From an uncultured Prevotella sp. (GTDB lineage Bacteria > Bacteroidota > Bacteroidia > Bacteroidales > Bacteroidaceae), in the NCBI GenBank assembly GCA_934272845.1, contig CAKQSF010000005.1, positions 61,408 to 125,407 of the forward strand: a DNA stretch of 64,000 nucleotides, read 5' to 3'. A program made the translations under genes and the position numbers. The notes below the pieces were generated by a model that was given only the letters and a program-made list of their open reading frames with translations, ran no database searches and was not told the origin of the DNA. Below, one piece after another: positions 43,468 to 51,160 of the stretch; the first letter of the stretch is position 1; every line of letters begins with the position of its first letter.

Positions 43468-45900
43468 ATGTACAAGATACCATCCAGCCTTACACAAGAC
43501 ATAAATAAGTTCGGCACCCTTGCTAAGGGTTATACCGATAGCACTGTCAGCACAACGGAGTTTAAGGCATTCCGTGTGCCGATGGGAGTATATGAACAAC
43601 GCAAGAACGAGGTTTATATGGCGCGCATTCGTGCCACAGGTGGTGTCATCACACCACTGCAGTTGCTCAAAGTCATTGACATTGCTGAGAGCAACGGCTC
43701 TAACCTGCTCCATATCACTACGCGTGCCGAGGTGCAGATACTTAACCTCGAACTGAAAAACGTGCAGAACGTGCTCACACAGTTGCAGGAGGCAGGACTC
43801 GCTACAAAGGGTGGCGGTGGCAATACCATACGCAACATTATCGTCAGTGAGTTCTCTGGCATCGACCCTAAGGAGGCATTCGACGCTACTCCTTACGCTA
43901 TGGCACTGACAACGGAGATGATTGCCGAAGCCGACTCATACCTTATGCCACGTAAGATGAAGATAGCCTTCGCCAGCAACCCTAACGTTGTGGACTACGC
44001 AGGCATCAACGATGTAGGTCTCGTGGCACAGGTGCACAACGGACAGCGTGGCTTCAAGGTCTACATCGGTGGCGGTGCAGGCTCAAAACCAACCGTAGGC
44101 TGGCTCTATCGCGACTTCATTCCTGTTGAAGACCTTTACGCTCTTATCAAGGCGATGAAGAAGTTCTTTAATGCTAACGGCAACCGTAAGAACAAACATC
44201 AGGCTCGTATACGCTACATATTCTATCGTTTGGGGAAGGAGGAGACCTTCAAACTCATTGATAATTACTTCAACGAGGAACTGAAGGCGGCGCACAGGCT
44301 CGACGTGCAGGCATATACCACACCGAAAGCCGAGGGCAACAACGCCACAGTAGTATTACCTTTCAAGTGGGGCAATGTATGGCTCGACGACAAAGAGAAA
44401 CTCGCTGCCCTGCGCCGACTCCTCATCCTTTTATCTGAGATAGGCAATGATACACTGCGTTTCACCACGCGTCAGAACATCCGTCTGCGCAATATTCCGC
44501 AAAATCGACTTGCTGACGTTGAGTCTGCGATACGCGAATATGACGCCGAGGCTTACGACCAACCCGCTGTTCTTTCTAACATCGTTAGTTGTACTGGTGC
44601 CGACACCTGCCGACTCGGTATCTGTCTCTCTAAGGGACTGGCTGACGCCATCTTCGCAGCACTGCAAAAGAGCAGTGTAGACCTCTCTATTCTTGACGAT
44701 GCTCGCATCAACATCACGGGGTGCCCTAACCTTTGCGGACAACCATTGTGGTCTGACCTCGGCTTCGTGGGTAAGGTGTTACACACTGACCACGCCTATC
44801 CTGCATACCAGATATACGTAGGTGCCGACTACATCAATGAGCCTCGACTGGCGCAGAGCGTAGGAACCATTGCGGCATACAACGTGCCTCGCTTCGTGGT
44901 AGACCTCGTAAAGCGTTACAGTGAGGTGCAGGGCATAGCCAAGACTCTCGGCTCTGACCTCTCATTCGGTGCATGGTTACGTGGCGATGCTGGCAAGGCT
45001 GACGCTGAAGCAATAGCACGTCGCTACACCGACATACCACTCTTCGAGAACGACAAGAACCCATACTTTGACTGGGGCAGCGAGGAAGTGTTTAAGGTTA
45101 CACAGCGCGGCAAACCAGAGTGCTCTGCAGGACTGTTCGACATGATAACGGTTGACAACGACAGCATTGCCGATGCACGCGGCAAAGACAACTACGCCGT
45201 TATCTTCCACGCCTCACGTATGCTGCTCGTAACTCGTGGCGTAGACCCACAGGATGCTGCAGGCGTGTTCGATGCCTTTAAGGAATACTTCATCAATGCA
45301 GGTCTCATCTCTAAGTCTTTCCTCCCTCTCGTTGAGCAGGCTAAGGCAGAAGGCAGCGAAGGAAAGTACGACCAGTCACAGGCTGACGCCCTTGCCGATG
45401 CGGTAATAGCATTATATAAGACCATGGACGACTCGCTGCAGTTTAAGGTTAGCGAAACAAATAGTTCTGACGCACCAAGTAATACTAGTGCCTCTAGTGA
45501 TTCTAGGGTTTCTAGTGATTCTAGTTCTTCTAGGGTTTCTAGTGATTCTAGTTCTTCTAGTGCTTCTAGTAATTCTAGTTCTTCTAGTAATTCTAGTTCT
45601 TCTAGTGATTCTAGTGCCTCTAGTTCTTCTAGTGCCTCTAGTGTTTCTAGTTCTTCTAGCACCTCCGCAGCCCAGCCCGATCGCAAGAAAGACCTTCGCG
45701 GTGTGCTATGCCCAATGAACTTTGTGCGCACCAAGTTAGAGTTAGCAGCAATGCAGTCTGGCGACATTCTTGAGATACTCCTTGACGATGGCAAGCCTAT
45801 AGAGAACGTTCCTGGCTCCGTTAAGTTAGAGGGACATGAGGTGATATCACAAAAGCAAGAACCAGAAGGCCACTGGACAGTGTTGATAAGAAAGAAATAA
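43468..45900 (+). CDS. Siroheme sulfite reductase fused to a TusA sulfurtransferase domain
   Basis: This 810-residue protein would reduce sulfite to sulfide. Residues about 30-560 hold two nitrite/sulfite-reductase ferredoxin-like half domains and the two siroheme/4Fe-4S domains. The cluster-siroheme cysteines are CTGADTC (about 375-381) and GCPNLCG (about 418-422). A third segment (about 560-660) is less clear. Residues about 662-733 are almost only serine, encoded by CTAG-type repeats. A TusA-like domain (about 740-810) has its active cysteine in DLRGVLCPMNFVRTKLEL. TusA carries persulfide sulfur, so product sulfur may be passed directly to an acceptor such as the HcyS-like carrier (inference). 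I start at 43468; a frame further up would translate the palindromic repeat. Electron donor is not known. Confidence 0.9.
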   Translation: MYKIPSSLTQDINKFGTLAKGYTDSTVSTTEFKAFRVPMGVYEQRKNEVYMARIRATGGVITPLQLLKVIDIAESNGSNLLHITTRAEVQILNLELKNVQNVLTQLQEAGLATKGGGGNTIRNIIVSEFSGIDPKEAFDATPYAMALTTEMIAEADSYLMPRKMKIAFASNPNVVDYAGINDVGLVAQVHNGQRGFKVYIGGGAGSKPTVGWLYRDFIPVEDLYALIKAMKKFFNANGNRKNKHQARIRYIFYRLGKEETFKLIDNYFNEELKAAHRLDVQAYTTPKAEGNNATVVLPFKWGNVWLDDKEKLAALRRLLILLSEIGNDTLRFTTRQNIRLRNIPQNRLADVESAIREYDAEAYDQPAVLSNIVSCTGADTCRLGICLSKGLADAIFAALQKSSVDLSILDDARINITGCPNLCGQPLWSDLGFVGKVLHTDHAYPAYQIYVGADYINEPRLAQSVGTIAAYNVPRFVVDLVKRYSEVQGIAKTLGSDLSFGAWLRGDAGKADAEAIARRYTDIPLFENDKNPYFDWGSEEVFKVTQRGKPECSAGLFDMITVDNDSIADARGKDNYAVIFHASRMLLVTRGVDPQDAAGVFDAFKEYFINAGLISKSFLPLVEQAKAEGSEGKYDQSQADALADAVIALYKTMDDSLQFKVSETNSSDAPSNTSASSDSRVSSDSSSSRVSSDSSSSSASSNSSSSSNSSSSSDSSASSSSSASSVSSSSSTSAAQPDRKKDLRGVLCPMNFVRTKLELAAMQSGDILEILLDDGKPIENVPGSVKLEGHEVISQKQEPEGHWTVLIRKK
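45470..45662 (+). repeat. CTAG-type repeats inside the coding region (Ser-rich linker)
   Basis: GTTCTTCTAGTGATTCTAG units are the same word family as the intergenic tracts at 8346-8543 and 33698-33776. In this frame they read as serine with some Asp, Asn, Ala, Arg and Val. They join the reductase to the TusA domain. Confidence 0.88.
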
Positions 45901-46175
45901 AATATTAAATAGGCCACTGGACAGTATTGATAAGGAAGAAATAAGATATCAAATAGGCCACTGGACAGTATTGATAAGAAAGAAATAAAATATCAAATAG
46001 GCCACTGGACTGTGTTGATAAGAAAGAAATAAAATATCAAATAGGCCACTGGACTGTATTGATAAGAAAGAAATAAAATGTTAAATAGGCCACTGGACAG
46101 TGTTGATAAGAAAGAAATAAGATATTAAATAGGCCACTGGACAGTGTTGATAAGAAAGAAATAAGATATCAAATA
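45868..46175 (+). repeat. 44-bp minisatellite grown from the 3' end of the sulfite reductase gene
   Basis: GGCCACTGGACAG begins at 45868 (in the gene), 45912, 45956, 46000, 46044, 46088 and 46132: seven copies at exactly 44 bp. Each repeats the last 33 coding bases (GHWTVLIRKK and stop) plus 11 bases. The remaining gap to 46354 holds a terminator and no gene. Confidence 0.95.
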
Positions 46176-46183
46176 ATACTCGA

Positions 46184-46235
46184 AAGAAGCGTAACAGCAA
46201 GGTGTAAAGCCCTACTGTTACGCTTCTTCTTTATT
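46184..46235 (+). terminator. Terminator of the sulfate-assimilation operon
   Basis: AAGAAGCGTAACAG pairs perfectly with CTGTTACGCTTCTT around 18 bases and is followed by CTTTATT. Confidence 0.9.
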
Positions 46236-46354
46236 CATAACATCATAATTACTACGAGAATATCTTAATGGTAATACACTAAGAGACACTTACTCATTTA
46301 TAAAGAGTGATTTTAAATACTTACTTATGTAATTCTCTATTTGATGTAATGGTG

Positions 46355-47425
46355 TTAAAACGTAAACTGTCCACGTATGGGGTAATGGTCAGATGCCGTT
46401 ATTGATTGGTCTACAAAGAAATTGTACGGTTTGATATCACTGGTACATAGCGCGTTATCAATACGTACTCGCATGGCGTAACGCGAGAAGGAATAGCCTG
46501 GTCCGTTGGCGGTTGCTTGATAACAGTCGGTAAGGTTATGCGCTATGGCATAGTGGGTGTATGACTGCGGTATATCGTTAAAATCACCACACACAATTAT
46601 CGGCGTGCCAGTGTCTCCATGATGGTGACGTCGTATGAACGTAGCGACCGCCTCAACCTGTGGCACACGCTGGCGCGATGATGCGAGCAACTGTTTGAAA
46701 GTGCTCTTTGATACCTGTTTTATCTTCTTGTCGTTCTTACCATGCACCATTTCAGAGAACTCTTGTCGCTGTTCTATGGACAGTCCTGTGCTCTGCAGGT
46801 GGTTATTGATAACAATGAGACTGCGACCATTGACATTGAGCCAGTAGGCCGTACTTCCGTTACCATTATTGCTATGTGCCAGATACTCCGTCTTCGTTAT
46901 AGGGAAACGACTGAAGATAGTCAGTTGGGCATGCGCAGTATCACTGTTAGAGGCAAAGTATTTGTATTTCTTTTTGAGTATGCTGTCCACGTTCTCTGCT
47001 GGTACACCGTTGATGGAACTTTCCTGTAGGCAGATTATATCGGCATCGCTATCCGCCAGATATTGTATTACCGCCATTCCCTTATCATTCTCTTCTGGCA
47101 GAGCATCACTCGTTCCCCAGTAATGAGTGTTATATGACACAATGGTCAGCGCATCCTCAGGGACGCTCTGCTCTGTGTGGAATGGGCAGTAAAGTGTCAC
47201 GGGGTGGTATGCCAGTACAAGGGCTAGAAATGGTATAACGAGGTGGCGTTTACGTGTAAAGACGGCAAGGACCATGGAACCTAACGTCAGTAGCAGGAAA
47301 AAGGGGAAGGCATATCCCGCCAGTGCTATGATGCCAAACTTTACAGGGTTCAAAATGTAAGCATAGCCCGTGGCAAGCATGCCAAGGGCTATGACTGTAT
47401 GTATTACGATAAAGATTTTTTTCAC
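46355..47425 (-). CDS. Membrane-anchored endonuclease/exonuclease/phosphatase (EEP) family protein
   Basis: The 356-residue protein has two or three membrane spans in its first 85 residues, then an EEP domain: VSYNTHYWG, DIICLQESSING (metal-binding Glu), VCGDFNDIPQS and TASDHYPIRGQF (catalytic His/Asp). It faces the periplasm or the membrane surface; nuclease or lipid/sugar phosphatase activity is equally possible. The start is GTG at 47425, overlapping the rhomboid stop as GTGA. The two genes are probably coupled. Confidence 0.85.
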   Translation of the reverse strand: MKKIFIVIHTVIALGMLATGYAYILNPVKFGIIALAGYAFPFFLLLTLGSMVLAVFTRKRHLVIPFLALVLAYHPVTLYCPFHTEQSVPEDALTIVSYNTHYWGTSDALPEENDKGMAVIQYLADSDADIICLQESSINGVPAENVDSILKKKYKYFASNSDTAHAQLTIFSRFPITKTEYLAHSNNGNGSTAYWLNVNGRSLIVINNHLQSTGLSIEQRQEFSEMVHGKNDKKIKQVSKSTFKQLLASSRQRVPQVEAVATFIRRHHHGDTGTPIIVCGDFNDIPQSYTHYAIAHNLTDCYQATANGPGYSFSRYAMRVRIDNALCTSDIKPYNFFVDQSITASDHYPIRGQFTF

Positions 47426-48357
47426 TTCTTGTCAAACAGTTTCTTTTTCTCTTCGTCGGTCAGTGACTGATATCCTGAGCGTCGTATTTTATCGAGAATG
47501 CGGTCTATCTCGTCCTCTTTCTTTTTTTCACGTGCGTTATAGTCCCAGTCCGTCTGGTGGTTTGAGGTGGTATTATGATGCCCATAGTTAAGGTCATCAT
47601 TATTTTCCTTGTCAAGGTGTAGCCACTTCCTTATCTTTCCGAGTATGGTTTGCGACTTATCCTTCACCTCGTATCCGTCCCATCCATTGAACGAAGAACT
47701 GCTCTTTCTCCACATCTTTATCAACAGATAACCGAAGAGCATTCCTCCGAGGTGTGCCACGTGTGCCACTCCGTCTCCTCTCTGGCCCATAGCCATGAAG
47801 AGTTCGAGGGCAGCATAACCACATACAAACCATTTAGCCTTTATAGGTATAGGCAGTGGGAATAGGAACATGCGCTGTTCAGGGTACGTCATGCCGAACG
47901 CCAAGAGCACACCATAGATAGAACCTGATGCACCTACGGTAGTCATACCGTTGAGGGCAGTTTTGTCGAGCGCAGAGAGGTGCACGAGGTCAGATAGCGT
48001 TCCACCCTGTTGGGCTATCAGTGAGTAGACCAGCACGCCCTGTGACAACTCTTGGCAGAGCGCGGCACCTAGTCCGCAGACGAGGTAATATATAAGGAAG
48101 CGTTTCTCGCCGAAAGTGCGTTCGATGACACTACCGAACATCCACAGCGCGAACATGTTGAAGAAAAGATGCATGAACGACGCGTGCATGAACATGTATG
48201 TCAGCAACTGGTATATCTGGAAGTGTGAGGCCTGCATGTAATGTAAGCCGAAGACGCTATTAAGGTCTATCCCCCTGCTTTGCAAGACATAATATGCAAG
48301 GTAGCATATAGTGTTGATAATAAGCAGGTTCTTTGTGATTGGCGGCATTGTGCGCAT
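47422..48357 (-). CDS. Rhomboid-family intramembrane serine protease
   Basis: The 311-residue protein has six membrane spans with the catalytic serine in VGASGSIYGVLLAF and histidine in GVAHVAHLGGMLFGYL. FMHASFMHLFFNMFALWMFG is the conserved second-helix segment. The C-terminal 90 residues are soluble and charged, with EEKKKLFDKK at the end. I chose the ATG at 48357; the frame further up crosses the -7 box. Substrates are unknown. Confidence 0.9.
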   Translation of the reverse strand: MRTMPPITKNLLIINTICYLAYYVLQSRGIDLNSVFGLHYMQASHFQIYQLLTYMFMHASFMHLFFNMFALWMFGSVIERTFGEKRFLIYYLVCGLGAALCQELSQGVLVYSLIAQQGGTLSDLVHLSALDKTALNGMTTVGASGSIYGVLLAFGMTYPEQRMFLFPLPIPIKAKWFVCGYAALELFMAMGQRGDGVAHVAHLGGMLFGYLLIKMWRKSSSSFNGWDGYEVKDKSQTILGKIRKWLHLDKENNDDLNYGHHNTTSNHQTDWDYNAREKKKEDEIDRILDKIRRSGYQSLTDEEKKKLFDKK

Positions 48358-48378
48358 AAGTCTTTCTTGTTTTTTATG

Positions 48379-48386
48379 CAAAAGTA
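48379..48386 (-). promoter_or_regulatory. -7 box of the rhomboid-EEP transcript
   Basis: Minus-strand TACTTTTG about 22 bases upstream of the chosen rhomboid start. Confidence 0.5.
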
Positions 48387-48415
48387 CGAAAAAAGGAGGA
48401 GATAAGCGTTGTTTT

Positions 48416-48525
48416 AATTAATAATTAAGAATTAATAATTAAAAATTATGATTACCATGTACTGTTCATAAGGACATGATGTCGATAATCTGTCATGATA
48501 AAGAATAATTAATAATTAATTCTCA
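48416..48525. repeat. AT-rich TAATTAATAATTA inverted block
   Basis: TTAATAATTAAGAATTAATAATT words on one side and AATAATTAATAATTAATTC on the other flank about 60 bases. The far end supplies the last codons (MRINY) of the ABC ATPase gene on the minus strand. Confidence 0.65.
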
Positions 48526-49228
48526 TAAACTCTGTGATTTTCGTCTTTAGTGTTTGGGGTGTACCTGTTGTAAGTGCTCCATTGTTCATGAGCCATACGT
48601 TGTCGGTTATTTTCATTGCTGCGTCTAGATCGTGTGTGGATAGCAGTATTGTTTTTCCTTCCTCATGACACAGGCGCTGCAGTGTGCGCATTGTAGCAAT
48701 CTTTGATGGGTAGTCAAGGAAGGCTGTAGGCTCATCGAGTATTATCAGCGGTGTCTGCTGTGCCAAGGCTTTGGCAATCATTACCTTTTGGCGTTCGCCA
48801 TCGCTGAGTGCAGTCATAGAGTTTTGTGCAAGGTGCTTAATGTCTGTCATTTCTAACGCTTTGTCAATGATGGCGTTGTCGTCGTTTGACAGTCTTCCCC
48901 AGAAGCCCGTGTATGGTGATCGTCCCATGGCAACCATGTCTCTTACTGTCATATTGCCTGGTGCTGTACGTTCTGTCAGCACCACGCCTATATTTTTTGC
49001 TCTCTGCAGTGGTGATAGTTTGGCAATGTCTGTTGGTTGTGGCATATTTATGGTAATGCTACCACAGAGCGGTGGTTGGAATGTTGCCACGGTACGCAGC
49101 AGCGTTGACTTTCCGGTGCCGTTACTACCTATGAGGCACGTGAATGCTCCCCTCTCAAGATGTGCTGAGAGGTGTTGCGCTACGGTCTTGGTGCGGTAAC
49201 CTATGGATATGTCGTTGAGAGAGAGCAT
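48509..49228 (-). CDS. FecE/BtuD-type ABC transporter ATP-binding protein, orphan
   Basis: The 239-residue ATPase has Walker A IGSNGTGKSTLLRTVAT, signature ALSDGERQKVMIAKALAQ and Walker B LIILDEPTAFLDYP. The segment MVAMGRSPYTGFWGRLSNDD is typical of the iron-siderophore/heme/cobalamin import group. No permease or binding protein gene is next to it. The last residues come from an AT-rich repeat. Confidence 0.85.
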   Translation of the reverse strand: MLSLNDISIGYRTKTVAQHLSAHLERGAFTCLIGSNGTGKSTLLRTVATFQPPLCGSITINMPQPTDIAKLSPLQRAKNIGVVLTERTAPGNMTVRDMVAMGRSPYTGFWGRLSNDDNAIIDKALEMTDIKHLAQNSMTALSDGERQKVMIAKALAQQTPLIILDEPTAFLDYPSKIATMRTLQRLCHEEGKTILLSTHDLDAAMKITDNVWLMNNGALTTGTPQTLKTKITEFMRINY

Positions 49229-49236
49229 GGGGGGAA

Positions 49237-49404
49237 ATTAATAATTAATAATTATGATTACTGTTATTCGCTATGATTTCTTTTGCTGTTAGTTGGGATA
49301 TCATACCTTTATGTTTTATGACATAATAACAATTCCACCAACGTGTTTCTGTTTAGGAATAATAACTATACAAGTTAATCATAATTTTTAATTCTTAATT
49401 TTAA
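49237..49404. repeat. AT-rich inverted block with 110-base core
   Basis: AATTAATAATTAATAATTATG (49237-49260) and ATCATAATTTTTAATTCTTAATT (about 49379-49404) are complementary arms. The right arm codes for the end of the lipoprotein gene (LIKIKN) on the minus strand. Confidence 0.65.
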
Positions 49405-50437
49405 TAAGGTCCTGCACAGGCATATTGCGACCTATTATTTTTCCGTTTTTTATTTTCAGGTTATATGGCACGGTAGTGATGCCGAGGTCTTTCACTATTG
49501 GTGAGTCCCACATCATGCCGTCGCATACCGTTGTTAGCGACTCAGCGTCGTTGCCTTTGAGCGACTGTCGGCACTGCTTAGGGTCTGCATCAAGACAGAT
49601 GGTCAGCACGTGGTCTATGCGTGCAGAGTCTACGGCATATTGTTTGTTTGTAGCCAGTTGTCGCAACACGCTACAACTCTCGTAACTCCATGTGGTCCAG
49701 ACGCATACTACGGTGATTCCTTTGAGTAAAGCCCCGTTTGTTACGGGTTTGCCGTCAATATCCTTAGCGGTAAAGCGCGGCATGGGGTCACCTATATTCA
49801 GGCATTTCAGTTTATCTACGTCGTGGTACATTCTTGATAGTATCAGTCCTGTGCCTGTGGCGCGCTCGTCAGCACTCATGGCGTTATACATGGTCTTGAG
49901 CATTGCCTGCGCCTTCTTCATGTCGGGTTTGTCCGTGAGCATGAAGTACTGACGTATGAGCCACAAGGAGACTATCGACTTAGGGTTATCCTTCACGAAC
50001 AGTTCTGCATGCTTTTTCATCTCTGGCGGTGACAGTTTATCACAGTTTTTTCGCCATTCGGTGAACTGTTTGTTGTCGTCCGTGCCCTTAATGTCCATAT
50101 CTTTCAGGTGTGCGGCGTTCGCCTCTATGGATATGCTTGCTCCAGGTTTTACGAATACTGGCATGACGGCGAAGTTAGGGAATACTATCACCACCGTGCC
50201 CTCGTGAGCAATATCTTTTTCGTATACAAAGCGACCTCCCGCCACGTTGATGGTGTCTATGCCACTGATAACGCCATCAGGTGAGTAGACATAGAAGTTA
50301 GCCTGGTTCATGTTTAGGAACCTGGCGTCAATTTTAAATCCTTTGCCGTTGGATGAGCATGCAGACAGTATAAAAGCAAGAATAGCCACGGCAAGTGCTG
50401 TTGCCATGACTATTCTGTGTCTAATGAGATGTTTCAT
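49388..50437 (-). CDS. Thioredoxin-like lipoprotein with DUF4369-type N-terminal domain
   Basis: The 349-residue protein has a lipoprotein signal (MATALAVAILAFILSACSS, lipid Cys27). A DUF4369-like beta domain (about 35-130) and a helical linker lead to a TlpA/thioredoxin-like fold (about 225-349, PMPRFTAKDIDGKPV). The position of the redox CxxC reads TTWSYESCSV, so only one cysteine is left; classical disulfide exchange is unlikely. The frame is open up through the tRNA gene, but the protein must start after it; I chose the ATG at 50437 (50443 is possible). Confidence 0.72.
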   Translation of the reverse strand: MKHLIRHRIVMATALAVAILAFILSACSSNGKGFKIDARFLNMNQANFYVYSPDGVISGIDTINVAGGRFVYEKDIAHEGTVVIVFPNFAVMPVFVKPGASISIEANAAHLKDMDIKGTDDNKQFTEWRKNCDKLSPPEMKKHAELFVKDNPKSIVSLWLIRQYFMLTDKPDMKKAQAMLKTMYNAMSADERATGTGLILSRMYHDVDKLKCLNIGDPMPRFTAKDIDGKPVTNGALLKGITVVCVWTTWSYESCSVLRQLATNKQYAVDSARIDHVLTICLDADPKQCRQSLKGNDAESLTTVCDGMMWDSPIVKDLGITTVPYNLKIKNGKIIGRNMPVQDLIKIKN

Positions 50438-50462
50438 CAGCATTAATTTATGTTTCTTAAAG

Positions 50463-50548
50463 TGCCGCGAGCGGGACTCGAACCCGCACGACCGTTTCGG
50501 GTCAAGGGATTTTAAGTCCCTCGTGTCTACCAATTCCACCATTGCGGC
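50463..50548 (-). tRNA. tRNA-Leu (anticodon UAA)
   Basis: The minus strand reads GCCGCAATGGTGGAATTGG, then GTAGACACGAGGGACTTAA, AATCCC, a long variable arm (TTGACCCGAAACGGTCGT), GCGGGTTCGAGTCCCGC and TCGCGGCA. All four arms fold, with one A-C mismatch in the acceptor stem. The anticodon loop CTTAAAA gives UAA. The CCA end is not encoded directly. It lies before the lipoprotein gene under a shared promoter. Confidence 0.97.
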
Positions 50549-50563
50549 AGCCGTAAAGCGATG

Positions 50564-50594
50564 CAAAGGTACTGAAATAGTATGGAAAAACCAA
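50564..50594 (-). promoter_or_regulatory. Promoter of tRNA-Leu and the lipoprotein gene
   Basis: Minus-strand TTGG, 19 bp, TACCTTTG (50571-50564) just upstream of the tRNA. Confidence 0.6.
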
Positions 50595-50706
50595 GAGTTT
50601 TTACACTATTTAACGGTTTTACTTCAATTCGTAATTATTCAGTGATAATTAAATGGTGACTACGTGCAAAATATAGTAATGGTAACTATGTGCAATGGAT
50701 AAAATT

Positions 50707-50888
50707 AGCCTGGAAGGCTATACTATGAGTAACCGTGGGCGAAGCCTACGGACTTGGCATAGGAAGGAAAATACCAGCCTGGAAGGCTGTACACTACCGA
50801 TAATGTACAGCCTTCCAGGCTGAGAATAGGGAGAGTATCTAAAATCCGTGGGCGGTGCCCACGGTTACTCATAGTATTGGCTTCCAGC
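50707..50888. repeat. Nested palindromic element A
   Basis: Outer arms ATACTATGAGTAACCGTGGGC and GCCCACGGTTACTCATAGTAT enclose an inner pair CAGCCTGGAAGGCTGTACA (50775-50793) and its perfect reverse complement (50803-50821). Element B at 55373-55535 has the same plan. The rest of 50890-51040 is a reverse copy of parts of 55190-55370. Confidence 0.85.
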
Positions 50889-51041
50889 CAAAGAATTGCT
50901 AACGTTGCTTCAAAATATGGGCTTCTTGCTAAGGCAAGCGGCAAAGCCGAGTCCAGCCAAAGAAAGTTTAACTGTGACATAGTGAGAAAGCGCGCACGTA
51001 AATGAAGGCTTTGGTTAACGTGACTATCGCTGAATAGTTAC

Positions 51042-51160
51042 TTCAATTCATAATTCATAATTAGGCTAACGCCCAGTAACTAACAGGGGTTAAGCGCTAG
51101 GACAATTATGCACTATGAATTAACTTACAATGGTTGGCTGCTAAGATAATTATTAATTAA
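51042..51160. repeat. AT-rich inverted block with core TAGGCTAACGCCCAGTAAC
   Basis: ATTCATAATTCATAATT on the left and ATTATGCACTATGAATT on the right flank TAGGCTAACGCCCAG, related to the cores at about 6815 and 7778. The last part reaches the DUF5686 gene stop. Confidence 0.7.

Noticed and set aside
50438-50566. N-terminal extension of the thioredoxin-like lipoprotein
   Set aside because: The frame runs through the tRNA-Leu gene; a lipoprotein signal begins downstream at 50437.
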